Positions 7,661 through 16,839 of a DNA stretch of 64,000 bases are shown in pieces. The translations under genes and the position numbers were made by a program. Under the pieces are notes generated by a model that had not been told where the DNA came from, searched no databases, and saw only the letters and a program-made list of their open reading frames with translations. The stretch lies in the NCBI GenBank assembly GCA_034423015.1, contig DAOUJG010000030.1, forward strand, positions 53,908 to 117,907. Reading direction: 5' to 3'. Within the stretch, counting starts at the first letter, position 1. Each line of letters begins with the position of its first letter. This stretch comes from JAGWBJ01 sp034423015 (lineage in GTDB: Bacteria > Chloroflexota > Dehalococcoidia > Lucifugimonadales > JAGWBF01).

Positions 7661-8551
7661 CTAGCTGCAGAGCCGGTACTTGAGGAGCCGTTGCCCCTCT
7701 ATGTTGCGGTTGACGTACAGGTCGCCGTGGGAGTCGACCCACACCGCGTGGCCGCCCGTCCCCCCGGGGCCCGGGGTGGGAGGGTCCCATCGGGCAAGGA
7801 CGTTGCCCTGGATGTCCACGATGCTCATGAAGGCGTCCAGCTCCGGGATGTAGACGGCCCCGTCAGAGTCGATGTAGAAGTCGCATGGCCGCCGGAAGCC
7901 CGTCCACTGGTCCAGGTACCTGCCGTCCGGGTCGAATATCTGGACGCGGTCGTTCTCCCGGTCGGCCACAAAGACCCGGCCGTCGGTGTGGACCCAGACA
8001 CCGTGGGGGATGTGGAAATGGCCTGCCCCGGTCTTTCCCGGCGCTCCCCACGAATGCAGGAGCGTGCCGTCGGCGGAGAACCGGTGCACCCGGGCGTTGC
8101 CGTAGCCGTCGGCTATGTACAGGTCGCCGTTGGCGGCCAGGGCCACGTCGGCGGGCTGGTTGAAGGGCCCGGCGGCCCGTGGCACCGTGTCCAGGTAGTT
8201 GCCCGACCAACCCGTGTCCGAGGGCTGGTCCCAGGTCCCGAGGGTCATGAGCAGCCTGCCGTCGGACGTGTACTTGAGGACTACGTGGGAGTTCTTGACG
8301 GGCATGTACAGGTTTTCCTCGGAGTCGATGAACATCCCGTGGGCGTTCGGTAGTGTCCCCTCTCCCCAGGAAGCCAGGAAATTGCCGTCCCGGTCCAAGA
8401 CCACCAACGGGTGGTCGCTGCGGTTGAAGAGGTATACTCGGTCCTGGGAGTCTGTGACTATGCCCGTCTGCCCCAGGACCCAGCCGTCGGGGAGCTTGGC
8501 CCAATCTTCGATGAGCTCGTAGGTGTACTTGCCGGAGCCGACCGTCGCCAT
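7661..8551 (-). CDS. NHL-repeat beta-propeller protein
   Basis: 296 residues containing repeated NHL units: GIVTDSQDRVYLFNRSDHPL, DVALAANGDLYIADGYGNAR, GVWVHTDGRVFVADRENDRV, HAVWVDSHGDLYVNRN. These form a six-bladed propeller related to peptidyl-alpha-hydroxyglycine lyase-like proteins. No signal peptide is seen, so it is probably cytosolic. Possible roles are a lyase/lactonase-type enzyme or a binding scaffold; the sequence alone does not decide. A second NHL protein lies at 57486-58535, and a related SMP-30 propeller at 11953-12852. It diverges from comEC with about 100 bp between the starts. Confidence 0.8.
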   Translation of the reverse strand: MATVGSGKYTYELIEDWAKLPDGWVLGQTGIVTDSQDRVYLFNRSDHPLVVLDRDGNFLASWGEGTLPNAHGMFIDSEENLYMPVKNSHVVLKYTSDGRLLMTLGTWDQPSDTGWSGNYLDTVPRAAGPFNQPADVALAANGDLYIADGYGNARVHRFSADGTLLHSWGAPGKTGAGHFHIPHGVWVHTDGRVFVADRENDRVQIFDPDGRYLDQWTGFRRPCDFYIDSDGAVYIPELDAFMSIVDIQGNVLARWDPPTPGPGGTGGHAVWVDSHGDLYVNRNIEGQRLLKYRLCS

Positions 8552-8652
8552 GTCTCCCTCCTGTCCGATGGTTCTGGGTCAATATAGGCCCCGGACTCAG
8601 GGCCGTCAAGGTCGGGACCTGCGCCGCCGGCTCCGGGAGAGAAAAGAGTCCC

Positions 8653-11115
8653 ATGACGCTGGTGCTCCTATCCGGCGCCTGGACGGCGGGCCTCCTGGCC
8701 GGCCTTTATCTGGAGGCCGGCCTGGGGCCCTCGGTCCTCTTCGCCGCGGCCGCCGCCTGCCTGGCCGCCCTGCTCAGGGTAGCCGGACGGCCCCTGTGGC
8801 CCGGCCTTCTCGGGGCCGTCCTCGTCGCGGGCCTGGTCAGGGTGGAGGCCGCCGGGGACCCGGCGAGGCTGGACGTTCCTCAGCCCCAGGCGGCGGCCCT
8901 GCGGGGCTACGTCGCCACCGACCCGGAGATCTCGGGCCGGGCCGTGGGGTTCACCCTGAGGGTCGTGGAGACGGACCTGGGCGGGGGCTGGGCCGGCGAT
9001 GAGGGCCGGGTGCTGGTGCGGGCCAGGCCCACCGCAGAGCTGGTGATGGCGAGGGGGGAGTCTCCCTACTTCCGGTACGGAGACCTGCTGGAGGTGGAGG
9101 GCAGGCTGGAGGCGCCCCCGGACCTGGGAGACTTCGACTACGCGAGATACCTGGCCGCCCAGGGCATCGCGTTCGTTATGCCCTTCCCCGATCGCGTGGT
9201 CCTGCTGGAGGAGGGCGGAGGCAACCCCGCGCGGGCCTTCCTGTACGACGCGCGGCGCCGTGTCTCCCACACGCTGGACGAGGCCCTTCCAGAGCCGCAG
9301 GCCTCCCTGGCCCAGGCGCTGCTTCTTGGGCTGAGGGACAGGATACCCGAGGACATGGCCGAGGAGTTCCGGAATACGGGCACCTCCCACCTGCTGGCCA
9401 TCTCGGGGCTTCACGTGGGGACCGTCCTGGTGATGTCGACGGCCGCCGGGGCGTGGGCGCTGGGCCGGAGGCGGCAGGTGTACCTGGTCCTGCCGCTGGC
9501 GGCCATGTGGGGCTACGCCCTCCTCAGCGGCCTGTCCCCGTCGGTGGAGAGGGCCGCCATCATGGGAAGCGTGTACCTGCTGGCCATTCTGGCCGGCAGG
9601 CCCAGGACTATTCTGCCCGCCCTGGCTCTCGCCGCCGCGGTGATGGCCGGCAAGGACCCATCGGTCCTCAGGGATTTGTCTTTTCAGCTCAGCTTTACCG
9701 CGATGGCCGGAATCGCCCTTCTCTTGACATGGTACACACCCTGGTCGGGACCCGGCACCAGTGTCGCCTCCGGCTCCGGGCCGTGGTGGCGCGGTCCGGC
9801 CAGATGGTGCATGGCTGCCGTCGCCGTGAGCTTTGCCGCCACTCTGGCCACGCTGCCGCTGGTCGCCTTCAACTTTCACCAGGTGCCGACGTTGGGAATC
9901 CCGGCCACCGTGTTGGCCCTCCCTGCCATGCCTCCACTGTTGGTGCTCTCCCTGGTCGCCACCGTCGGCGCAGCGGTCCATCCCGAGCTGGGGCAGGTGC
10001 TGGGTTGGCTGGCATGGGTCCCGTTGGAGTACCTCATCAAGCTGGTGCACCTGGCCTCCCTGGCGCCGGGAGGGACCATCCCGGTACCCGCGTTCAGCGG
10101 GCTCCTGGTGTGGCTCTACTATGGGACGCTGGCGCTGCTCGCGTGGCGGATGGGAGCGCCGGGGGAAACGTGGCGCCGGCTGAAGTCGCTGGCGGCGGGC
10201 CTGACCGCCGGCTTGGAGAAGGGAGCTCCCGGCGGCCGGAACGCGCTGCCCTCTGCCTGGATGATTGGCGCGTTCGTCGGGCTGGCGGCCCTGGCCGGGG
10301 TCCTGTGGCACGAGGCGGCGGGCGGGAGCGACGGAATGCTCCACGTTCATTTCCTCGACGTGGGACAGGGCGACGCCATACTCGTCGTCTCACCCGAGGG
10401 AGCCAAGGCGCTCATAGACGGCGGACCCCACGTGCAGGGCGCGACCAGGGCCCTGGGGAGACACCTGTCCGGCCGGGACCGTGACTTGGACCTGGTGGTC
10501 CTCACTCACCCCGACGAGGACCACCTCGCCGGCCTTCCGGCGGTCCTGGACCGGTACGACGTCGATGCGGTCGCCGACACCGGTGTGGCCTCGACCAATG
10601 CTCTCTATCTGGAATGGGAGAGGGCCGTGGACGAGGAGGCCCCTCGAAGGGTCATGGCCCTCCAGGGCCGTACCATCGCCCTGGGGCCGTCCACCTTCCT
10701 GCGGGTATTGAACCCGCAGGGACTTCCACACGCGGGCATGTCTCCTGACCTGAACGACGCCAGCGTAGTCATCCGCCTGGTCCATGGAGGCGTCAGCTTC
10801 CTCCTGACGGGGGACGTCGAGTCCGGTGCCGAAGGGCGCTTGTTGCGTTCGGGACAAGACCTGGCGAGCACGGTGTTGAAGGTCCCCCACCACGGTAGCC
10901 GTTCGTCGAGCACCGCCGCCTTCCTCGCTGCTGTCGCGCCGCGAGCGGCGGTCATATCCGCCGGCGCCGAGAACCCCTACGGCCACCCCCACCCGGAGGT
11001 GCTCCAGAGGCTGGCGGACCGGCTGACCGAAGAGCGGGTGTACTCGACGGCCCTTCACGGGGACGTGGAGTTCGTCAGCGACGGGGAGCGGTTGTGGGTC
11101 AGGACCGGCGGCTAG
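8653..11115 (+). CDS. comEC: ComEC/Rec2 DNA-uptake channel
   Basis: 820 residues, full length for ComEC. An N-terminal membrane part with an OB-like DUF4131 domain (about 30-170) is followed by the competence core, with the signature GTSHLLAISGLHVG near residue 245, and a multi-pass channel to about residue 550. The C-terminal metallo-beta-lactamase domain carries FLDVGQGDAI (about 566), LTHPDEDHLAG (about 616), LLTGDVE (about 718) and VPHHGSRSSS (about 744), so metal ligands are intact. ComEC passes single-stranded DNA across the inner membrane during transformation; the beta-lactamase-like part is thought to degrade the other strand. No other competence gene is adjacent. A hairpin follows the stop. 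Confidence 0.95.
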   Translation: MTLVLLSGAWTAGLLAGLYLEAGLGPSVLFAAAAACLAALLRVAGRPLWPGLLGAVLVAGLVRVEAAGDPARLDVPQPQAAALRGYVATDPEISGRAVGFTLRVVETDLGGGWAGDEGRVLVRARPTAELVMARGESPYFRYGDLLEVEGRLEAPPDLGDFDYARYLAAQGIAFVMPFPDRVVLLEEGGGNPARAFLYDARRRVSHTLDEALPEPQASLAQALLLGLRDRIPEDMAEEFRNTGTSHLLAISGLHVGTVLVMSTAAGAWALGRRRQVYLVLPLAAMWGYALLSGLSPSVERAAIMGSVYLLAILAGRPRTILPALALAAAVMAGKDPSVLRDLSFQLSFTAMAGIALLLTWYTPWSGPGTSVASGSGPWWRGPARWCMAAVAVSFAATLATLPLVAFNFHQVPTLGIPATVLALPAMPPLLVLSLVATVGAAVHPELGQVLGWLAWVPLEYLIKLVHLASLAPGGTIPVPAFSGLLVWLYYGTLALLAWRMGAPGETWRRLKSLAAGLTAGLEKGAPGGRNALPSAWMIGAFVGLAALAGVLWHEAAGGSDGMLHVHFLDVGQGDAILVVSPEGAKALIDGGPHVQGATRALGRHLSGRDRDLDLVVLTHPDEDHLAGLPAVLDRYDVDAVADTGVASTNALYLEWERAVDEEAPRRVMALQGRTIALGPSTFLRVLNPQGLPHAGMSPDLNDASVVIRLVHGGVSFLLTGDVESGAEGRLLRSGQDLASTVLKVPHHGSRSSSTAAFLAAVAPRAAVISAGAENPYGHPHPEVLQRLADRLTEERVYSTALHGDVEFVSDGERLWVRTGG

Positions 11116-11150
11116 AGGTGGGCACGGACAGCCCCAGCGGGAAATGGCGC

Positions 11151-11170
11151 GGGGCCGCTGGAGCGGCCCC
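11151..11170 (+). terminator. Hairpin after comEC
   Basis: GGGGCCGCT and AGCGGCCCC form a perfect 9-bp stem with a 2-nt centre, 36 nt after the comEC stop and between two convergent genes. No proper T-run follows, so it may be a bidirectional or factor-assisted terminator. Confidence 0.45.
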
Positions 11171-11241
11171 GGCTGGTCCATTCTTCCTGTATGTGTACCC
11201 ACTGGACCGCGGCGGGCCCGGCGGGGGGAGCACCGTCGCGC

Positions 11242-11685
11242 TTAGTAGTGGCGAAGCTCCACCACGTTGTCGTCGGGATCGTAGATGTAGAGGGAGATGC
11301 CGTCGCCGTGGGAGCCCCAACGCTTGCCGGGGCCGGTCTGTATGTCCACCCCGAGGTCCTCGAACTTGCGGCGAAGCTCGTCCATGTCCTGCGGCTCGAT
11401 GACCATGCAGAAGTGGTCCTGGTTCTTGATGCCGTCCTTGCCGATGGGCTCCTGCTTGGTGGCGAAGAAGTCGATGATGGTGTCGGCGTTCAGCCGGACC
11501 GATGGGAACATGACGTCGCCGGCCCGCCACTGGTCCACGCGCTCGGTGGGCATGCCCAGGACCTCGGCGTAGAACTTGAGGGACCTCTCCACGTCCTGGC
11601 ACCGGATGACTATGTGGTCCATTTCGGTAATCTTCACCAGGGGCTTGGTAACCGTTGCGGCCCAGTCCTGCGTCCTGGTAGCCAT
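11242..11685 (-). CDS. VOC-family (glyoxalase/dioxygenase fold) protein
   Basis: 147 residues. MDHIVIRCQDVERSLKFYAE opens the first beta-alpha-beta-beta-beta unit, and the protein closes with ISLYIYDPDDNVVELRHY, where the Glu is the usual last metal ligand of vicinal-oxygen-chelate proteins. His in MDHIVI and His in QDHFCMVI would be the other ligands. The substrate cannot be read; the family includes glyoxalase I, extradiol dioxygenases and epimerases. The gene has its own promoter (TTGACC-17-TACAAT), diverging from the SMP-30 gene. Confidence 0.8.
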   Translation of the reverse strand: MATRTQDWAATVTKPLVKITEMDHIVIRCQDVERSLKFYAEVLGMPTERVDQWRAGDVMFPSVRLNADTIIDFFATKQEPIGKDGIKNQDHFCMVIEPQDMDELRRKFEDLGVDIQTGPGKRWGSHGDGISLYIYDPDDNVVELRHY

Positions 11686-11747
11686 TCGACACCTCCTGCT
11701 GGCGCGCCTCCTCCCGTCTCGGGAGGGGTCGGCTTCGAGTAACTGGT

Positions 11748-11776
11748 ATTGTACCGCCGCCCCCGCACGCGGTCAA
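11748..11776 (-). promoter_or_regulatory. Promoter of the VOC gene
   Basis: On the minus strand, TTGACC (complement of 11771-11776) and TACAAT (complement of 11748-11753) are separated by exactly 17 bp, 63 nt upstream of the VOC start. A 9-bp inverted repeat (11756-11764 with 11782-11790) overlaps it, with one arm inside the spacer, and could bind a regulator. Confidence 0.55.
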
Positions 11777-11805
11777 CCGAAGGGGGCGGCGAAGCCCGAC
11801 AGGCT

Positions 11806-11835
11806 TTGCTATAACCGAGTTGGATGAAGTACAAT
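11806..11835 (+). promoter_or_regulatory. Promoter of the SMP-30 gene
   Basis: TTGCTA (11806-11811) and TACAAT (11830-11835) are separated by 18 bp. The leader to the SMP-30 ATG would be about 110 nt and contains a 24-codon open frame. Confidence 0.4.
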
Positions 11836-11858
11836 TTGCCACAGACGTATCGATACCC

Positions 11859-11933
11859 ATGACGACGATCAACTCCCGCAAAGCCCTGGCGGCGGAGCAG
11901 GACGCGACCGTCATGCTCTTGCCGGAGATCTGA
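11859..11933 (+). CDS. Possible 24-residue leader peptide
   Basis: An ATG at 11859 opens MTTINSRKALAAEQDATVML and stops with TGA at 11931-11933, 19 nt before the SMP-30 ATG. It lies wholly inside the leader between the predicted promoter and the lactonase gene. No good ribosome binding site is visible, so it may be chance; if translated it could couple to the main gene. Confidence 0.2.
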   Translation: MTTINSRKALAAEQDATVMLLPEI

Positions 11934-11952
11934 TTTCACCGGAGGTGTTCAG

Positions 11953-12852
11953 ATGAGCGACCAGCTATCGTCCATCGTAAGGGGGGAGCCCGAGCTGCTG
12001 GCCTCGGGGTTTGGCTTCACCGAGGGTCCTGTCTGGCACCCGGACAGCTACATCTACTTCAGCGACATTCCCAACAACAACCTGCTGAAGTGGGTGCCCG
12101 GCCAGTCGCCCTACGTGGCGATGGAGGGCACCCAGGGCGGCAACGGCCTGACCTTCGACAAGCAGGGCCGCCTCCTGATGTGCCAGATGGCCGCCCGGCG
12201 AGTGGTACGCTTCGATGGGGAAGGGGCGATGACGGTCGTGGCCGACAGGTGGGAGGGCAAGCGTCTCACGGCTCCCAACGACGTGGTTGGCCGCTCCGAC
12301 GGGACCATCTTCTTCACCGACCCCGGCGGCCGCGTGCCGATGGAGGACCGCGAGATCAAGTTCGCCGGCGTTTACACCATCTCGCCCGACGGCAAGATGG
12401 GCCTGGCCACCGACGAGTGCGAGTATCCCAACGGCCTGGCCTTCTCCCCCGACGAGTCCATCCTGTACGTGGCCATAAGCCGGAAGAACCTGGACTGCCT
12501 GAAGGAGGAGCCGGACGAGGTGTGCGTCCACCGGCTTATCAGGGCCTTCGACGTGGCCGCCGACGGCTCCTTGAGCAACAACCGCGTCTTCGCCGACATG
12601 TCATCGGCCCTGGAGGGGGTGCCCGACGGCATGAAGGTGGACATGGACGGCCGGGTGTGGTGCACCGGCAACGGGGGCACCCAGATCTACGACAAGGACG
12701 GCAACCACATTGGGGACCTTCGCACCGGCGAGGTGCCCGCCAACTGCGCCTGGGGCGGGTCGGACAACCGCACCCTGTTCCTCACGGCCCGGACCTCGGT
12801 CTATACGGTCCGGGTCAACACGCCCGGTACGCCCATCCCCCGAGACCCCTAG
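11953..12852 (+). CDS. SMP-30/gluconolactonase-family lactone hydrolase
   Basis: 299 residues. FTEGPVWHPDSYIYFSDIPN near the N-terminus carries the conserved metal-ligand Glu of the six-bladed SMP-30 propeller; LTAPNDVVGRSDGTIFFTDP (conserved Asn) and PNGLAFSPDESILYVA, DGMKVDMDGRVWC follow, giving the usual Glu/Asn/Asn/Asp metal site. Such enzymes open lactones, often sugar-acid lactones. No signal peptide, so cytosolic. The start is fixed by GGAGGTG 6 nt upstream. The 3' end overlaps by 4 nt the end of the convergent TPP-enzyme gene. Confidence 0.88.
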   Translation: MSDQLSSIVRGEPELLASGFGFTEGPVWHPDSYIYFSDIPNNNLLKWVPGQSPYVAMEGTQGGNGLTFDKQGRLLMCQMAARRVVRFDGEGAMTVVADRWEGKRLTAPNDVVGRSDGTIFFTDPGGRVPMEDREIKFAGVYTISPDGKMGLATDECEYPNGLAFSPDESILYVAISRKNLDCLKEEPDEVCVHRLIRAFDVAADGSLSNNRVFADMSSALEGVPDGMKVDMDGRVWCTGNGGTQIYDKDGNHIGDLRTGEVPANCAWGGSDNRTLFLTARTSVYTVRVNTPGTPIPRDP

Positions 12853-14522
12853 ACGGACCCGTCTATAACCACGTCCACCACCGCCGGCTTGCCCAGGGCG
12901 AAGGCCTCGTCCAGCGCCGGCCTCAGCTCCGCCGGGTCCTCCACCGTACGGCCGTGGACGCCGAACCCCCGAGCCACGCCGGCCACGTCCAGGGGCAGGG
13001 GGAAGTCCATACCCAGGTACTGGCTCCGGCGGTCCTTGTCCTTGAGCATGTCCCTCAGGTATATCTCCATGTTCACCTTGAGGATGCGGTACGTGCGGTT
13101 GTTGCAGATCACCCAGGTCACCGGAATATCGTAGCGGGCGGCCGTCCATAGCGCCTGGATGGTGTACATGGACGAGCCGTCGCCAACCACCGCGACTACG
13201 GGACGGTCGGGGTTGGCCAGCTTCAGGCCCAGCGGCCCCGGCATTCCCCAGCCCAGCGCTCCGCCCTGCTCGGCGTAGAGGCTGCCGGGCTCGTCGAAGT
13301 CCATGGCGCCCAGCATGGCCCCCCTGGAGGTGATCGACTCGTCGCCGATGATGGCGTCGGAGGGCAGGGCTCCGGCCAGCTCGGCCATCATTCGCTCCAC
13401 CGACATGGGGCTGCTGTCCCAACGCTCCCGGACCCGGGCCTGGTGGGCCTCTCTGCCCCGCGCCTTCTCCCGGGCGATCTCCGCGGCCCTGGTGCGGGCG
13501 GCCTCCCGGGCCGAGCCCGGCATCCCCTGCTCCAGGGCGTCGGCCAGCTCCACGAGACCGGCCCTTGGGTCGGCGACCATGGCCACCTCGGTGGGGTACA
13601 CCTTCTCCACCTCCCGGTACGCGCTGTCCAGGTGGACCAGGCGGGTCCGGGGGTTCACGTAGGGTTGGGGCACGTAGAGGAAGGAGGAGAACACGTTGGT
13701 GCCCACCGCCAGCAGCGCGTCGGCGCCGGCCAGCTTGTCCCGGGAGCCGGGGCTGTTCAGGTTCAGGACCCCGGCGAACTGGGGATGGCTTGTGGGGAAG
13801 TTGACCTCGGTATAGGCCGCGGCGTAAACCCTGGCTCCCAGCAGCTCGGCCACCTGCACCGCGTCGGAGACTGCCCCGGACTGGGCGACCCGGTCTCCGA
13901 CCACCATCACCGGACTCGCCGCACTGCCCAGGATGTCCGCGGCCTTCGACACCGCCGCCACGTCCGGGCGGATGCGGTGGTACCCCGCCGATGAGGGGAC
14001 TATGTCTATTTCCGCCGTGTCGTCCAACGAGTCCCAGGGAAAGCTCATGAACACCGGCCCGGTGGGCGGCGTCTTGGCTTCCCTGAAGGCCCTCCGCACG
14101 GCGATGGGGATCTCCGAGGCGTGCTGTATCTCTACGCTCCACTTGGTGTACTGCCTGGTCATCTCCACCAGGTCGCCGGAGAGGACCGGGTCCGTAAGGA
14201 ACTGGCGGGTGTCCGAGTTCCCGGCGGTGAGCACCAGGGGCGTTCCGCCCTTGAAGGAGTCGTAGAGCATGCTGATGCCGCCGGCGAGGCCCCCGGCGAT
14301 GTGCAAGTTGACGAAGGCGGGCTTGCCGGCCCCGCGGGCGTAGCCGTCGGCCATGGCCACGGCGGAGTTCTCCTGGAGCGACAGCATGAAGTTTAGCTGC
14401 GGATAGTCCTGGAGGGCGTCCATGAAGGGCGTCTCGCTGGTGCCCGGGTTGCCGAACACGTACTCCACACCCTCGGCGATGAGCATCTCTACCAAGGCCC
14501 TTTTCCCGGTCATGGTCGGCAT
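12849..14522 (-). CDS. ThDP-dependent enzyme, benzoylformate decarboxylase/acetolactate synthase type
   Basis: 557 residues from the ATG at 14522, chosen because AAGGGAG lies 8 nt before it; an in-frame ATG at 14558 lacks one. Domains in order: N-terminal PYR domain (YVFGNPGTSETPFMDALQ, then the activating Glu in LQENSAVAMADGYARG), a central domain, and the C-terminal PP domain with the ThDP/Mg motif from GDGSS to the NN of WVICNN (about residues 440-470). These enzymes decarboxylate or ligate 2-keto acids. The sequence is closest in style to benzoylformate-decarboxylase-like proteins; substrate unknown. A clear paralog lies at 61951-63615. Confidence 0.88.
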   Translation of the reverse strand: MPTMTGKRALVEMLIAEGVEYVFGNPGTSETPFMDALQDYPQLNFMLSLQENSAVAMADGYARGAGKPAFVNLHIAGGLAGGISMLYDSFKGGTPLVLTAGNSDTRQFLTDPVLSGDLVEMTRQYTKWSVEIQHASEIPIAVRRAFREAKTPPTGPVFMSFPWDSLDDTAEIDIVPSSAGYHRIRPDVAAVSKAADILGSAASPVMVVGDRVAQSGAVSDAVQVAELLGARVYAAAYTEVNFPTSHPQFAGVLNLNSPGSRDKLAGADALLAVGTNVFSSFLYVPQPYVNPRTRLVHLDSAYREVEKVYPTEVAMVADPRAGLVELADALEQGMPGSAREAARTRAAEIAREKARGREAHQARVRERWDSSPMSVERMMAELAGALPSDAIIGDESITSRGAMLGAMDFDEPGSLYAEQGGALGWGMPGPLGLKLANPDRPVVAVVGDGSSMYTIQALWTAARYDIPVTWVICNNRTYRILKVNMEIYLRDMLKDKDRRSQYLGMDFPLPLDVAGVARGFGVHGRTVEDPAELRPALDEAFALGKPAVVDVVIDGSV

Positions 14523-14623
14523 GGCGTGGGCTCCCTTCGGCTGTGCTCCCGGCTCCACCTCACACTAGCATCGCCCCACGGTGCAGTCAACGGGGAGTGG
14601 CAGAAGGGGGGAGGCGGATGGAG

Positions 14624-15997
14624 CTAGTCCAGGGTGCTTATGAGGGACGCGGCGATGCCCAGGAAGATCAGGAATCCCACCACGTCGGCGACGGTGGTGA
14701 CGACGACGGCCGCTCCCAACGCCGGGTCCATCCTCAGGGCCCGCAGCAACAGCGGGGTGGCCGCGCCGACCATTCCCGCGATCACCATGTTGGCGCCCAC
14801 CGCCAGGCCGACAACGACTCCCAGCATGCCGTTGCCCTTCCACAGGAAGGCCACCACGCCTATGACGGCGCCCAGCAGCACACCGTGTATCAGCCCGAGG
14901 ACCAGCTCCCGGCCCAGCAGGGAGAGGGCGCGGCGTCCCGGGAGGTCTCCCAGGGCGATGCCGCGGATGACCAGCGTCAGGGTCTGGGTGCCCCCTATGC
15001 CGCCCTGGCCCGCCACCACCGGCAGGAACATGGCCAGGGCCACCACCCGGGCGACGGTGGACTCGAAGAAGTTGATGACCAGGGCGGCCAGGATGGTGGT
15101 GGCCAGGTTCAGATACAGCCAGGGCAAGCGCCTCCGCACCGATCCCAGGGGCGAGCCGAACAGCCGCTCCGGCCCGATCCTGGCCATGTGGTACATGTCC
15201 TCGGTGGCCTCCTCCTCGATCACGTCCACCAGGTCCTGCACCAGTATCACACCCAGCAGGCGCCGCTCCTCGTCCACCACCGGGAGGTAGCTCAGGTCGT
15301 ACCTCTCCGCCAGCGACGCGCACTCCTCCTGGTCCGTGTCGGGGGCAACGTGCCGCACCTCGGGGTCCATGATGTCGGCCACCAGGAGGGTGGGGCGGGC
15401 CAGGGCCAGACGTGTGACCCCAAGGGACCCCACCAGTCTTCTGGAATTGTCCACCACCAGCAGGGAGCCGACGTCGTCCACTCCCTCGGCCCGCACCCTG
15501 AGGATGTCCAGGGCGATGGCGGCCGTGGTGTCGGTGCGGACGGAGACGTACTCGGTGGTCATGATGCCGCCCGCGGTGTCGTCGGCATACTCAAGGAGGG
15601 GGGTTACGTCCTCTACTTCACCCATCCCCTGAAGGGTCTGGAGGGACTGCTCCTCGGGCAGCCTCTTCAGGATGTCGGCGGCCACGTCGGGGCCGGCCTC
15701 GTCCAGGATGGCCGAGAGGGTCCCGGGCCGCATCTCTTCCACCGCCTCGGCGGCCTCCTCCGGGTGCATCTGCTCCAGCACCAGGGCGGCCTCGCCCGGC
15801 TGAAGCAGGTCCAGGAGCGCCTGACGCCGCGCCAGGTCGATCTCCGACAGGAGCTGGGCCTGGTCGGCGGGATGGACCTCCAGGAGTAGAGGGAGGGCCG
15901 ACTGGGGCTGGGGCCCTTCGAGTAGCTCCAGGACCCGGGCCATGAGCCCCCGCTCGTGTCCCAGGGCGTCGGGGATGGAGTCGCGTGGCTGTTCCAT
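14624..15997 (-). CDS. mgtE: MgtE-type magnesium channel/transporter
   Basis: 457 residues. An N-terminal MgtE_N superhelix (about 30-135) is followed by a pair of CBS domains (about 140-260; IMTTEYVSVRTDTTAA and ADIMDPEVRHVAPDT starts) and a five-helix membrane domain (about 285-455) including VVAGQGGIGGTQTLTLVIRG, the conserved pore segment. The cytosolic domains sense Mg2+ and gate the pore. Only 78 nt separate its start from the tetR stop, and no M-box riboswitch can be recognised in that space. Confidence 0.93.
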   Translation of the reverse strand: MEQPRDSIPDALGHERGLMARVLELLEGPQPQSALPLLLEVHPADQAQLLSEIDLARRQALLDLLQPGEAALVLEQMHPEEAAEAVEEMRPGTLSAILDEAGPDVAADILKRLPEEQSLQTLQGMGEVEDVTPLLEYADDTAGGIMTTEYVSVRTDTTAAIALDILRVRAEGVDDVGSLLVVDNSRRLVGSLGVTRLALARPTLLVADIMDPEVRHVAPDTDQEECASLAERYDLSYLPVVDEERRLLGVILVQDLVDVIEEEATEDMYHMARIGPERLFGSPLGSVRRRLPWLYLNLATTILAALVINFFESTVARVVALAMFLPVVAGQGGIGGTQTLTLVIRGIALGDLPGRRALSLLGRELVLGLIHGVLLGAVIGVVAFLWKGNGMLGVVVGLAVGANMVIAGMVGAATPLLLRALRMDPALGAAVVVTTVADVVGFLIFLGIAASLISTLD

Positions 15998-16075
15998 GGT
16001 GAATTGGGGCCGTCGTTCCCTATGCTTGCCCGTCAGCGGTCGGCCGGGGTGCCGCAGGCACTCCTTCGCGCTGGG

Positions 16076-16744
16076 CTAGGACCCCTCAACCGGGGGGGTC
16101 CTGCGGGTCTTGCGCTTGCCGACGGGCTCGGATGGTCCGCCGCCGTCCTGGCAGGTGACCCCTTCCTTGAGCATCCCCCACAGGGCCGCGCTGTGTTGGG
16201 ATAGGGGATGGGCCCTGTTGCTGAAGGTCCAGAGGGTGACGCTGGCCTGGACCATGCCGAAGAACATGATGGCGGCGGCCTTCACGTCCACTCCGGGATG
16301 CACCTCTCCCTTGGCGGCGCCCTCCTTGAGAATCGCGGCTATCGTCTCCAGGTATCGTTCCACCATTTGCCGGGCGGCCTGCTTCACCCGGTCGTCGGCG
16401 AAGCACATCGCCTCGGCGATGACCACGAAGGAGACGGCGTTTCTCCGCTCCAGGGAGGAGAAGTGACGCCTCAGCAAACGCCGCAGCCGGTCCAGGGAGC
16501 TCTCCTCGGGGCGGGCGGAGTCGGAGATGATCCGCAGCAGGTTGCGTTCTATCTCTCTGACCAGGGCCAGGAGGATGTCGTCCTTGCTCTTGAAGTGCCG
16601 GTAGATGGCGGCCTCCGAAACACCCACGGCGGTGGCCAGACCATTGATGGTGAGGGAGGCCATACCCTCGTCCGCGACGATGCTTCTGGCGGTCTGGACG
16701 ATCTGGGCCCGGCGGACCCCTGAACCCAGGTGCACCGTCGTCAT
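16076..16744 (-). CDS. TetR/AcrR-family repressor
   Basis: 222 residues. The N-terminal helix-turn-helix reads ARSIVADEGMASLTINGLAT and AVGVSEAAIYRHFKSKDDIL (about 19-58), classic for TetR. The remaining helical domain binds an unknown ligand. The C-terminal end is basic (VGKRKTRRTPP). It diverges from the Asp23/AmaP cluster over a 178-bp region holding two operator-like palindromes, one near each gene, so it probably represses both itself and that cluster. Confidence 0.9.
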   Translation of the reverse strand: MTTVHLGSGVRRAQIVQTARSIVADEGMASLTINGLATAVGVSEAAIYRHFKSKDDILLALVREIERNLLRIISDSARPEESSLDRLRRLLRRHFSSLERRNAVSFVVIAEAMCFADDRVKQAARQMVERYLETIAAILKEGAAKGEVHPGVDVKAAAIMFFGMVQASVTLWTFSNRAHPLSQHSAALWGMLKEGVTCQDGGGPSEPVGKRKTRRTPPVEGS

Positions 16745-16781
16745 ATCGCCCCGCCTGTCCGTCCCTCATTCGGCATGAGAA

Positions 16782-16797
16782 GTGAATATATGCTCAC
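16782..16797. promoter_or_regulatory. Palindrome upstream of tetR, candidate autoregulatory operator
   Basis: GTGAATATATGCTCAC is an imperfect palindrome with GTGA/TCAC ends, 38-53 nt before the tetR start. Together with the flanking AA and AA it resembles part of the second palindrome at 16872-16895 (shared AAGTGAA/AAGTAAA half-sites). Confidence 0.4.
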
Positions 16798-16839
16798 AAG
16801 AACGGACTATATCATAAGTGTCCTACGGGTACAAGGGGA

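Noticed and set aside
8668..10350. 560-residue minus-strand frame inside comEC
   Set aside because: Antisense shadow of a clear ComEC.
15998..16075. M-box magnesium riboswitch before mgtE
   Set aside because: The gap is only 78 nt and shows no matching structure.
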